Assembly (NCBI RefSeq): GCF_003075075.1
Contig: NZ_QCYM01000001.1
Span: 558,001-622,000 of the forward strand
From: Labrenzia sp. 011
GTDB lineage: Bacteria; Pseudomonadota; Alphaproteobacteria; Rhizobiales; Stappiaceae
Direction of reading: 5' to 3'
DNA: 64,000 nt
Positions within the stretch are counted from its first letter, which is position 1. Each line of letters opens with the position of its first letter. The position numbers were made by a program, and so were the translations under genes. The notes under the pieces were generated by a model. That model was not told where the DNA came from and did no database searches. It saw nothing but the letters and a program-made list of their open reading frames with translations. Shown here piece after piece: positions 47,142-54,947 of this stretch.

Positions 47142-47513
47142 TTGTGCTGTATCCTTTCCCGACTTCAACATGACGGGGAGGAGGCCGGGGACTATTCGGT
47201 CGTGGTGGCTGACGATCCGATGATGATCCCAAATCTCTCCGTGTGGGAGACCGTCGAAGACCTGGAGAATTTTGTCTTCAGGATCGTTCACAAACGGATC
47301 TACGCGCGGCGGGCCGAGTGGTTCGGAGTCATGGAGCAGATGAATTTTCTCATGTGGCCGGTGCCGGCCGGCCATCGGCCCACGCTGGAGGAGGCCTGGG
47401 CAAGGCTGAAGCATCTGAACGATCACGGCTCGTCCGACCATGCCTTCGGCTGGAACCATGTGCCGTCAGCCACCCTGTGGCGCTCCGCCCGTTGTGACAA
47501 ATCGGCGGCGTAA
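47142..47513 (+). pseudogene. DUF3291 gene fragment, 5' part missing
   Basis: The frame codes for the C-terminal two-thirds of a DUF3291 protein, beginning within the family around SRLQHDGEEAGDYSV and continuing with NLSVWETVEDLENFVFRIVH, and AGHRPTLEEAWARLKHLNDH. About 45 N-terminal residues of the family are absent and the sequence before residue 6 is unrelated. The only start in frame is TTG 47142, without a good ribosome binding site. It occupies the place where paaA would be expected, between paaX and paaB. It could still be a shortened functional gene, but truncation is more likely. Confidence 0.6.
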
Positions 47514-47536
47514 CGGGCTGTGGCGGAGGAAAATCC

Positions 47537-47821
47537 ATGAAAAGGGAATGGCCACTCTGGGAAGTGTTTATTCGCGGGCAGCACGGTCTCAACCACCGGC
47601 ATGTCGGGTCGCTGCACGCGCCGGATGCGGAAATGGCGATCCGGAATGCCCGAGACGTCTACACGCGCCGCAAGGAAGGTGTCTCCATCTGGGTGGTGCC
47701 TTCCGCGCAGATCGCCGCGTCCGATCCTGGCAGCAAGGATGCCCTGTTCGGGCCGGCAGCGGACAAGATCTACAGGCACCCGAGTTTTTATGACATTCCT
47801 GATGAAGTCGGAAAGTTGTAA
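47537..47821 (+). CDS. paaB: PaaB subunit of phenylacetyl-CoA epoxidase
   Basis: A 94-residue PaaB, a small subunit of the PaaABCDE phenylacetyl-CoA 1,2-epoxidase. The sequence EWPLWEVFIRGQHGLNHRHV, HAPDAEMAIRNARDVYTRR and VSIWVVPSAQI is typical and full-length. Its usual partner genes paaA, paaD and paaE are absent here and paaC is cut short, so the protein is probably an orphan with no complete enzyme locally. Its stop overlaps the paaC start by one base, as in intact operons. Confidence 0.9.
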   Translation: MKREWPLWEVFIRGQHGLNHRHVGSLHAPDAEMAIRNARDVYTRRKEGVSIWVVPSAQIAASDPGSKDALFGPAADKIYRHPSFYDIPDEVGKL

Positions 47822-48144
47822 TGAGCGGAAAGCGCGATATTATCGCATGCGATATTCTGTTCGAATGGCTGTTGCGCAGGGGCGATACCGCCCTCATTCT
47901 CGCTCATCGGGTTTCTGGATGGTGCGGACACGCACCGGCACTGGAAGAAGATATCGCGCTGGCGAATATCACGCTCGACCTGATCGGACAGGCGCGCCTG
48001 TGGCTCGGATATGCCGGTGAGGTCGAAGGCAAGGGGCGCGGCGAGAACGAACTTGCCTGTTCGGCGCTGAGCGGTTCGCCCGGAGCGCGCAACACTGCAA
48101 ATCGGGCCGTGCAAGAGCGGCATCGGTGCGGATGCTCGACGTAG
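47821..48144 (+). pseudogene. paaC: paaC fragment, 3' truncated
   Basis: The first about 80 residues match PaaC, the structural subunit of phenylacetyl-CoA epoxidase (ILFEWLLRRGDTALILAHRV, then SGWCGHAPALEEDIALANIT, then LDLIGQARLWLGYAGEVEGK). After GRGENELA the similarity stops and the frame ends in unrelated sequence (NTANRAVQERHRCGCST) instead of the expected total of about 250 residues. The remaining 170 residues and paaDE were deleted. The break lies near 48065. Confidence 0.85.
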
Positions 48145-48269
48145 CGGAAGAATTCGCTTGCGCTCCTGCGCAGGGATGATCGTCAAGACTGTCCCGGCGA
48201 GAGCAGAGCTTCGCCGGAACAGCGCCGAAAGGAATTCACCCGAAACGGCGGAAAGAAGGCCTTTCCGGA

Positions 48270-49637
48270 CTAGAGGACCGACCGGACAGCCTTGCCGGTG
48301 GCGGCGACGACCTGATCGATCTCCGCTTCAGAGATGCACAGCGGCGGAGCAAAGCCGAGAATGTCGCCCTGGGGCATGGCCCGTCCGATGACACCTTCCT
48401 TCAGGAGAGCGGCCGATACTTGTGCACCGATCTTCCGGGCCGGGTCGAAAAAGGTCCGCTTGTCCCTGTCTTCGACGAATTCGACCGCGCAGAGCATCCC
48501 GTCGCCGCGAATGTCGCCCACATTGCCATGACCGCCAAGCTCGTTCTCCAGCGCCGTCTTCAGGTAGGCTCCGGCGGATTTGGCGTTCTGCACCAGACCG
48601 AGATGGTCGATCAGTTCCAGATTGGCAACGCCGGCCGCAGCCCCGATGGGGTGTGCGGAATAGGTCCAGCCGTGCCCGATCGGACCGAATTCGTCGGTTC
48701 CGTCTTCCAGGACCTTCCAGACCCTGTCGGACACGATGGAGCCGGAAAGCGGCGCATAGGCGGATGTCAGCCCCTTGGCGATGGTGATGAAATCCGGCTC
48801 GAGTCCGTAGTGATCCGATCCGAACATGCTTCCAAGCCGTCCGAAGCCCGAGACGACCTCATCGGCGATAAGCAGAATATCGTGTTTCTTCAGGACTTTC
48901 TGGATCGCCTCCCAATATCCGGCGGGCGGCGGGACGATTCCGCCGGTGCCAAGCACCGGCTCGCCGATGAACGCTGCGATCGTGTCGGGACCTTCACGGT
49001 CGATCATGGCTTCCAGTTCGGCGGCACAATGGGCGACGAAGTCGGCCTCGGACATGGACAGGTCTTCACGGCGGAAATAGTCCGGAGCGAGCGTGTGCAG
49101 GACATTGTCGAGCGGCAGATCGAATTTCTTGTGAAAGAGCTCGAGGCCGGTGAGCGACCCGGTCATCAGTCCGGATCCGTGGTAGCCGCGCCAGCGCGAG
49201 ATGATCTTCTTCTTTTCCGGACGGCCGAGAATGTTGTTGTAGTACCAGACCAGCTTGATGTTGGTCTCATTCGCATCCGAGCCGCCAAGGCCGAAATAGA
49301 CCTTCGACATATGCGCGGGCGCCCGGTCCATGACCATCTTGGCAAGGGTGATCGAGGCTTCCGTACCGTGGCCGACATAGGCGTGGTAATAGGCAAGCTC
49401 CTTGGCCTGCGCGGCAATGGCCTCGGCGATTTCCGTCCGGCCGTAACCGACATTCACGCAGTAAAGGCCGGCAAAGGCGTCCAGCAGGCGCGTTCCGTCG
49501 CGATCCTCGATAAACACCCCGTCGCCACCGGTGACGATACGACTCGGGCTTTCGCCGCGTGCGTGCTGTGCCAGATGCGTGGACGGATGGAAGAAATTCT
49601 CCCGGTCCCAGGAATCCAGCCGATCGTTCTTGAGCAT
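48270..49637 (-). CDS. Class III aminotransferase, probable diaminobutyrate transaminase (DoeD/Atf-like)
   Basis: A 455-residue PLP-dependent aminotransferase. It shows GYGRTEIAEAIAAQAKELAY, VYFGLGGSDANETNIKLVWY, the PLP-phosphate Asp in LLIADEVVSGFGRLG, and the PLP lysine in FITIAKGLTSAYAPLSG. In ectoine-degrading bacteria a class III transaminase (DoeD or Atf) converts diaminobutyrate to aspartate semialdehyde. Here it follows eutB-eutC on the same strand, which supports that role; a taurine or beta-alanine transaminase is the main alternative. ATG 49637 follows AAAGGAT; the frame is open to 49670. Confidence 0.82.
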   Translation of the reverse strand: MLKNDRLDSWDRENFFHPSTHLAQHARGESPSRIVTGGDGVFIEDRDGTRLLDAFAGLYCVNVGYGRTEIAEAIAAQAKELAYYHAYVGHGTEASITLAKMVMDRAPAHMSKVYFGLGGSDANETNIKLVWYYNNILGRPEKKKIISRWRGYHGSGLMTGSLTGLELFHKKFDLPLDNVLHTLAPDYFRREDLSMSEADFVAHCAAELEAMIDREGPDTIAAFIGEPVLGTGGIVPPPAGYWEAIQKVLKKHDILLIADEVVSGFGRLGSMFGSDHYGLEPDFITIAKGLTSAYAPLSGSIVSDRVWKVLEDGTDEFGPIGHGWTYSAHPIGAAAGVANLELIDHLGLVQNAKSAGAYLKTALENELGGHGNVGDIRGDGMLCAVEFVEDRDKRTFFDPARKIGAQVSAALLKEGVIGRAMPQGDILGFAPPLCISEAEIDQVVAATGKAVRSVL

Positions 49638-49676
49638 GTTTCGATCCTTTTGTTTGGTCTGAAATAGCAATTCAGG

Positions 49677-50672
49677 TCAGGCGGTTAGAAGTGTTCCGGC
49701 TTGGGCTTTGGAGATCCGGTCGAAGGTCAGTGTCGCGATCGCCGTATCCTGAACGCCGGTTCCGGTCAGGTCGCAAACGGTGATCTGATCGTCACGGGTT
49801 CGTCCCGCTGTCTGCCCCGCGATCACCGCACCAAGTTCAACGACATCCGGTGATCCGCCCAGCAGGCCGCTTTGCAGGGCTGTCCGCAGTTCCCCGAGCC
49901 TTTCGCACTGAGCTGTGCGGTCACAGACGAGAATGTCGGCACGCGCCAGTATCTCGGGCGAGAGTTCGTTCTTGTCTTCCTGGTCGGATCCCATTGCGGT
50001 GATGTGCAGGCCGGGATGCAGGCAGCCGGCGTCCAGAATGGCCTCCTTGGCCGGCGTGGTCGTCACAACCAGCTGGCTGGCGGCAACGAGTTCGTTTCTG
50101 TCCGGGACGGCCTGAACACCGACACCAAGCGCCGTCCGCAATTCCGTGGCCAGCTTTTCGGCCTTCCGGGCGCTGCGTCCCCAGATCAGGACCTTTTCGA
50201 CCGGTTTGACCTTGGCTGCCGCGATGATCTGCAAACGGGCCTGAACGCCTGTCCCCAGAACGCCCATCGTCGTGACGGTTCCGGGAGCTAGATGTCGGGC
50301 GGCAACGGCTCCGGCGGCGGCCGTGCGAACGTCCGTCAGATAGCCGTTGTCGAGAAACACCGCCTGAACCAGACCCGTTCTGGCCGAAAGCAGCACCATC
50401 AGACCGTTGAGACTCGCCAGCCCCAGGGACGGATTGTCGAAAAAACCGGGAGACACCTTGATTGCGAAGCCATCCAGGCCGGGGACATAAGCGGTCTTGA
50501 TGTCGACTTCGGCATTCACATCCGGAAGCGCCATGGAAAGCACCGGCGGCATGACCACCTGCTCCGTGGCCAGCCGCGCGAAAGCAGCTTCGATGCAATC
50601 GATGATATCCAGATCCAGATGGATGATCCGGCGCAGGTCCGTTTCTGTGACGAGCCTGATGTCACGGGGCAT
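49677..50672 (-). CDS. eutC: Ectoine utilization protein EutC (ornithine cyclodeaminase family)
   Basis: A 331-residue NAD-dependent member of the ornithine cyclodeaminase/mu-crystallin family. The Rossmann motif is GVLGTGVQARLQIIAAAK, preceded by LDNGYLTDVRTAAAGAVAAR, and later ITAMGSDQEDKNELSPEIL. EutA, EutB and EutC together convert 5-hydroxyectoine to ectoine in known clusters. It overlaps eutB by 11 bases and precedes the aminotransferase by 39 bases. No eutA is seen in the window. The context makes EutC more likely than a true ornithine cyclodeaminase. Confidence 0.82.
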   Translation of the reverse strand: MPRDIRLVTETDLRRIIHLDLDIIDCIEAAFARLATEQVVMPPVLSMALPDVNAEVDIKTAYVPGLDGFAIKVSPGFFDNPSLGLASLNGLMVLLSARTGLVQAVFLDNGYLTDVRTAAAGAVAARHLAPGTVTTMGVLGTGVQARLQIIAAAKVKPVEKVLIWGRSARKAEKLATELRTALGVGVQAVPDRNELVAASQLVVTTTPAKEAILDAGCLHPGLHITAMGSDQEDKNELSPEILARADILVCDRTAQCERLGELRTALQSGLLGGSPDVVELGAVIAGQTAGRTRDDQITVCDLTGTGVQDTAIATLTFDRISKAQAGTLLTA

Positions 50673-51669
50673 GGGGCGCTCCCTTCAGAAGTTTGTCGCC
50701 AAGCATGACGTCTCTGCCGCAGACGATGTCCGTGAACTGGGACATGTCGACGGTTCGGCCGGTCACGATCGATGCAACCGGTCCCGCCGCACTGGAAAGC
50801 TTCCCGGACCGGCAAGCGGCGATACCGACAACAGCGGCGCCTTCAGCCACAAGACCTTCCTCGAAATAGAGCGCCTGCATGGCCCGGTAGATCTCTTCCT
50901 CGGTGACCAGAAGGATATCATCGAGCAGCGCCCTGCACATGTCGAATGACAACCGGTTGTCCAGCCCGATGCCGCCGCCGAGTGAGTCGGCAAGGCTCGG
51001 GAATTCCGTGACTTCCACCGGGTGTCCGGACGCGATGGATGCATGCATGGCCGCTCCCCGGTCCATCGTCACGCCGATGACCTTCATGGACGGCTTGATG
51101 GATTTTGCCGCGAGCGCAACGCCTGCAGCCAGCCCGCCGCCGGACAGGGGCACAAGCAGGGTCGCCAGCTCGGGCAGGTCTTCCAGGACTTCCAGACCGA
51201 TGGTGCCCTGGCCGGCGATCACATGCGGGTCGTCGAAGGGGGAGATCTCCCGAACGCCGGGGTCCTGACTCAGGCGATGGCATTCGGCCATTGCCTCGTC
51301 CTGACTGTTACCGACAATCCTGACGTCCGCCCCCAGCGCCCGGATGCCGTCGATCTTGGTCTGAGGCACCAGCGACGACATGCAGACCACGGCCTTGAGC
51401 CCCGATTGTCTCGCCGCATGGGCAACGCCACGGCCATGATTGCCTGTGGAGCAGCAGGTGAGGGTTGTCGTTCCCGCGGGCACATTGCAGGCGGCATTGG
51501 TGGCGCCGCGCAGCTTGAAGGCGCCTGTCGGCTGGAGGTGCTCCAGTTTCAGATGGAAGGGCGCACCGATGTCCTCCGACAGAAAGCGGGAAGGGAGCAA
51601 CGGCGTGCGGACGACCTTGCCGGCGATCGTTTTCCGCGCGGCGAGAATGTCTGCAAGCGTCATCTGCAT
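50662..51669 (-). CDS. eutB: Hydroxyectoine utilization dehydratase EutB (Ser/Thr dehydratase family)
   Basis: A 335-residue PLP-dependent dehydratase. The PLP lysine is in GAFKLRGATNAA (about residue 50), the substrate loop is CSTGNHGRGVAHAARQ, and the phosphate-binding loop is PLSGGGLAAGVALA. In ectoine users EutB acts on 5-hydroxyectoine. ATG 51669 follows GAGG by five bases; the frame is open to 51846, across the operator region, without merit. It heads the minus-strand operon eutB-eutC-aminotransferase and is divergent from doeA. Threonine dehydratase is a less likely reading given the neighbours. Confidence 0.82.
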   Translation of the reverse strand: MQMTLADILAARKTIAGKVVRTPLLPSRFLSEDIGAPFHLKLEHLQPTGAFKLRGATNAACNVPAGTTTLTCCSTGNHGRGVAHAARQSGLKAVVCMSSLVPQTKIDGIRALGADVRIVGNSQDEAMAECHRLSQDPGVREISPFDDPHVIAGQGTIGLEVLEDLPELATLLVPLSGGGLAAGVALAAKSIKPSMKVIGVTMDRGAAMHASIASGHPVEVTEFPSLADSLGGGIGLDNRLSFDMCRALLDDILLVTEEEIYRAMQALYFEEGLVAEGAAVVGIAACRSGKLSSAAGPVASIVTGRTVDMSQFTDIVCGRDVMLGDKLLKGAPHAP

Positions 51670-51730
51670 GGAAGCCTCGGAGCAAGCCAGTGAACCTAAG
51701 GATTGGAAACGGCGAACCCGCCCCACCTCT

Positions 51731-51747
51731 ATTTGTGTACAAATATT
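51731..51747. promoter_or_regulatory. GntR-type operator 1 (near eutB)
   Basis: ATTTGTGTACAAATATT contains TTGTGTACAA (51733-51742), close to the palindrome TTGTATACAA bound by FadR-subfamily GntR regulators. It is repeated about 84 bases to the right. It lies 64 bases before the eutB start, in its likely promoter. Confidence 0.7.
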
Positions 51748-51813
51748 GCGGTCGCCGCAAGAGGAAGCACGCGAAGCTGCGATTTTTCTTGCTCGATAAA
51801 CACTGTTCGTGAT

Positions 51814-51832
51814 TACTTGTATACAAATATTT
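51814..51832. promoter_or_regulatory. GntR-type operator 2 (near doeA)
   Basis: The perfect palindrome TTGTATACAA (51817-51826), followed by ATATT as in operator 1, lies 21 bases before the doeA start. Its centre is 84 bases from that of operator 1, about eight helical turns, so both sites face the same side of the DNA. The GntR gene at 54212 is the likely regulator. Confidence 0.75.
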
Positions 51833-51847
51833 TGTTGAGGATTCACA

Positions 51848-53032
51848 ATGCCCGGTCAGGACCTTCCATTCAGCGCGTCGGAGTACGACCGTCGCCTTCA
51901 ACTCGTGCGCCGCGACATGAGCGCGCGCGGCATCGACGTTCTCTTTATCGAGGATCCTTCGAACATGGCCTGGATCACCGGCTATGACGGCTGGTCGTTC
52001 TATGTTCATCAGGGCGTGCTGGTTTTCCTTGATGAAGATCCGGTCTGGTGGGGCCGCAGGCAGGACGCCAACGGCGCCCGGCGCACGGTCTGGATGGATG
52101 ATGACCAGGTCGCCTCCTATGCCGACAACTATATCCAGTCCCCCGAACGCCACCCGATGCAGAATCTTGCCGACCTTCTGAAATCGAAGGGCTATGAGGC
52201 CCGGCGGGTCGGTGTCGAACTCGAGAACTACTATTTTTCCGCCAAGGCCTATCTCACCTTGCGCGAGGAAATGCCGGAGGCCGAATTTCCGGACGCCACC
52301 GGCATGGTGAACTGGCTCCGCGGGGTCAAGTCCGACGAGGAACTCGTCTTCATGCGCAATGCGGCGCGGATCTCGGAAAAGATCATGGACGGGGTCTTCG
52401 AGCGGGTCCGGCCGGGCATGCGCAAGGCCGATCTCGTTGCCGAAATCTACGCCGACGCAATCCGGGGGCTGGACGATGCCTGGGGCGACTATCCGGCCAT
52501 CGTTCCGCTGCTGCCGAGCGGAGCTGACGCTTCCGCGCCGCATCTCACCTGGGATGGCCGGTACATGCAGGAGGGAGAGGCCACCTTCTTCGAGCTTTCC
52601 GGCTGTTTCCGCCGCTATCATGCGCCGCTGTGCCGAACCGTTTTTCTCGGCAAGCCGCCGCAATACATGCTGGATGCGGAAAAGGCACTCGTCGAGGGAC
52701 TGGAGGCAGGTCTCGACACCGCACGCGCCGGCAATACCGCCGGCGACATCGCCCGGGCACTGGCCAAACCGCTCGAGGCTGCCGGTATCGAACGCGGCGC
52801 CCGTGCCGGCTACCCGATCGGAATTTCCTATCCGCCGGACTGGGGCGAGCGCACGGTCTCCATTCGGGAAGAGGACACGACGGTTCTCAAACCGGGCATG
52901 ACCTTCCATTTCATGCCCGGGCTCTGGATGGACGGCTGGGGTCTGGAGATCACTGAAAGTATTCTCATCCGGGAGGAGGGGCCGGCGGAATGCCTATGCA
53001 ACCGGCCCCGCAACATGTTCGTCAAGACCTGA
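51848..53032 (+). CDS. doeA: Ectoine hydrolase (DoeA/EutD, M24 peptidase fold)
   Basis: A 394-residue cytoplasmic enzyme of the creatinase/prolidase fold that opens the ectoine ring to acetyl-diaminobutyrate. Highly characteristic phrases are DPSNMAWITGYDGWSFYVHQ, VPLLPSGADASAPHLTWDGR, GEATFFELSGC, GYPIGISYPPDWGERTVS and TFHFMPGLW with GLEITESI, which as a set are typical of DoeA rather than of prolidases. ATG 51848 follows GAGG. It begins the plus-strand operon with the M20 deacetylase gene and gntR, with seven bases to the next start. Confidence 0.92.
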   Translation: MPGQDLPFSASEYDRRLQLVRRDMSARGIDVLFIEDPSNMAWITGYDGWSFYVHQGVLVFLDEDPVWWGRRQDANGARRTVWMDDDQVASYADNYIQSPERHPMQNLADLLKSKGYEARRVGVELENYYFSAKAYLTLREEMPEAEFPDATGMVNWLRGVKSDEELVFMRNAARISEKIMDGVFERVRPGMRKADLVAEIYADAIRGLDDAWGDYPAIVPLLPSGADASAPHLTWDGRYMQEGEATFFELSGCFRRYHAPLCRTVFLGKPPQYMLDAEKALVEGLEAGLDTARAGNTAGDIARALAKPLEAAGIERGARAGYPIGISYPPDWGERTVSIREEDTTVLKPGMTFHFMPGLWMDGWGLEITESILIREEGPAECLCNRPRNMFVKT

Positions 53033-53039
53033 GGTGCCG

Positions 53040-54215
53040 ATGACGTCGGAACATCTTTCCCGCACGGTCGAGATACTCGACCGGCTGATAGCCTTTCCCA
53101 GCGTTTCGGCAGACAGCAATCTGGCCCTGATCGAATATGCGGCCGGCCTTCTGGAGGACAGTGGTGCGCATGTGAAGATTTCACAGGACGAGACCGGCCG
53201 GAAAGCCAATCTTTTCGCCACCCTCGGGCCGCGATGCTCCGGCGGGCTGGTGCTTTCCGGGCACACGGATGTTGTTCCGGCTGGCGAAACGCAATGGCAG
53301 AGCGATCCATTTACGCTGCGTGCGGCTCAAGAACGCCTGTACGGGCGCGGGACCTGCGACATGAAGGGATTCATTGCAGCGGTTCTCGCCAGAATGCCGG
53401 ATTATGCCGCGCTGGACCTGAAACGCCCCTTGCATGTAGCCCTGACCTATGACGAAGAGGTCGGCTGCTTCGGGGCGCGCCACCTGGTGGAAGAATTGCG
53501 GCAAAGCGATATCAGGCCTGCGATCGCCATTATCGGCGAGCCGACGGAAATGCGTGTCATCGAAGGTCACAAGGGCTGTTATGAATACACCACCTCCTTT
53601 CACGGCACGGACGGCCACGGCTCCGAGCCGGACAAGGGGGTGAACGCCATTCACGTGGCGGCAGCCTTTATCGGCAGGATGATGGACCTTGCCCACGACC
53701 TGCAACGCCGGGCCGGGCCCGACAGCGTCCGCTTCAATCCCCCCTGGACCACCCTGCAGGTGGGCAAGATAGAGGGGGGATCGGCGCGCAACGTGATTGC
53801 CCGCAACTGCGCCGTCGAGTGGGAAATGCGGCCTGTCCGCGAGGACGATGCACGGCTCGTCAAATCAGCTCTTGAAACCTATTGCCGCGACGTCCTGCTG
53901 CCACGCATGCGGGCCGTGTATCCGCAGGCCGATATCGTCACGGAAGTGATTGGAGAAGTCACCGGACTTGCTGTCACCAGCGAAAATGAGGCCCGCGACA
54001 TCGTCGCCGCGCTGACAGGCGAAAACCTGTGCGACGTTGTCGCCTTCGGCACCGAGGCCGGACTGTTTCAGGCTCTTGGCATGTCGGTCGTTGTCTGCGG
54101 TCCCGGATCGATCGCCCAGGCGCACCAGCCTGATGAATTCGTGTCGCTCGAACAGCTTGAGAAATGTCACGCCATGCTGTCCGGACTGGAAAGAACCCTG
54201 GTGCGGCCGGCATGA
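53040..54215 (+). CDS. M20 deacetylase (ArgE-like), probable acetyl-diaminobutyrate deacetylase
   Basis: A 391-residue zinc aminoacylase of the M20 family, close to acetylornithine deacetylase. Metal-site motifs: SGHTDVVPAG, GTCDMKGFIAAVLA, DEEVGCFGARHL and IGEPTEMRV; GPGSIAQAHQPDEFV near the end carries the last His. In known ectoine pathways DoeB/EutE is an unrelated aspartoacylase-type enzyme; here an ArgE-like enzyme occupies its place right after doeA, which suggests it removes the acetyl group from N-acetyl-diaminobutyrate. ATG 53040 follows GAGG; a GTG two codons earlier is possible. It overlaps gntR by four bases. Confidence 0.83.
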   Translation: MTSEHLSRTVEILDRLIAFPSVSADSNLALIEYAAGLLEDSGAHVKISQDETGRKANLFATLGPRCSGGLVLSGHTDVVPAGETQWQSDPFTLRAAQERLYGRGTCDMKGFIAAVLARMPDYAALDLKRPLHVALTYDEEVGCFGARHLVEELRQSDIRPAIAIIGEPTEMRVIEGHKGCYEYTTSFHGTDGHGSEPDKGVNAIHVAAAFIGRMMDLAHDLQRRAGPDSVRFNPPWTTLQVGKIEGGSARNVIARNCAVEWEMRPVREDDARLVKSALETYCRDVLLPRMRAVYPQADIVTEVIGEVTGLAVTSENEARDIVAALTGENLCDVVAFGTEAGLFQALGMSVVVCGPGSIAQAHQPDEFVSLEQLEKCHAMLSGLERTLVRPA

Positions 54216-54931
54216 GCATGGCCGATACAGGCGAGCCGGACATAGCCGCACAGCTGGAGGCGGCGTCGACCGCACAGGAGCGCTTCCAGATCATGTATTC
54301 GGTTCTGCGCGACCGGATCTCGATGCTGGTCTATCCGCCCGGCACACAGCTCAGCGAGGAGGTTCTGGCCGGCGAATTCGGCATCAGCCGCTCCCCCCTG
54401 CGCAAGGCACTGCAGATCCTGGAGGCGGACGGGCTGCTTCTGTCCCAGCAGGGCATAGGCACGCTTGTGACCGATGTCGACCTGAACGAACTCGCCCAGG
54501 TTTACCAGTTGCGCATGGAGATGAACGAGCTGACCGGCAGACTGTCTCCTGCCGATGTCGATTTTCGCCTGGCGGCCCTGTTCGACACCATGCGGCAGAG
54601 AGCCGAAGACCTGCGCGTTGCACCGGAGAGACAGGCCTTCGCCCGGCTGAACATCGACTTCTTCCACGCCTTCCAGCAACTGACGGACAATCAGCCCCTG
54701 CGGGATGTGTCCGAAAAGCTTTTCTATCAGACCTGCCGCATCTGGCTCACCCTGATCCCGAGCACGAACCTGTCACGCGAGGTGGAAATTTTCTGCCAGG
54801 AGATATTCGCGATCACCGACGCCGTGGCCATTGGTGACATTGAAGCGGCTGCGCACATCCGCAGGGCGCATCTGTCCATGGGGCTGAAGCGACTGACCTC
54901 CATGAAAGACGCGAAAGACGCGCCTGTTTAG
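54212..54931 (+). CDS. GntR-family (FCD subfamily) regulator of the ectoine cluster
   Basis: A 239-residue regulator with an N-terminal winged helix (YSVLRDRISMLVYPPGTQLS, LAGEFGISRSPLRKALQILE, TLVTDVDLNELAQVYQLRM) and a helical FCD-type ligand-binding domain. It is the third gene of the doeA operon, overlapping the deacetylase gene by four bases. It most likely binds the two TTGTRTACAA sites between eutB and doeA, responding to an ectoine-derived metabolite. Known ectoine regulators of marine bacteria (EnuR) are of the MocR type, so this one is different. The start is at ATG 54212 or 54218. Confidence 0.85.
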   Translation: MSMADTGEPDIAAQLEAASTAQERFQIMYSVLRDRISMLVYPPGTQLSEEVLAGEFGISRSPLRKALQILEADGLLLSQQGIGTLVTDVDLNELAQVYQLRMEMNELTGRLSPADVDFRLAALFDTMRQRAEDLRVAPERQAFARLNIDFFHAFQQLTDNQPLRDVSEKLFYQTCRIWLTLIPSTNLSREVEIFCQEIFAITDAVAIGDIEAAAHIRRAHLSMGLKRLTSMKDAKDAPV

Positions 54932-54947
54932 GTCGTTGGCGACAGAT

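Noticed and set aside
47171..47183. GGGGAGGAGG on the plus strand as a further cuckoo-type motif
   Set aside because: No enclosing stem and it lies within the DUF3291 coding remnant, without a DUF1127 gene nearby.
48249..48267. Seven-base inverted repeat just after the aminotransferase stop as terminator
   Set aside because: Short stem without a T run on the minus strand; could be chance in GC-rich DNA.
48420..49667. 415-residue plus-strand open frame opposite the aminotransferase gene
   Set aside because: Shadow frame; the minus-strand aminotransferase has all PLP motifs.
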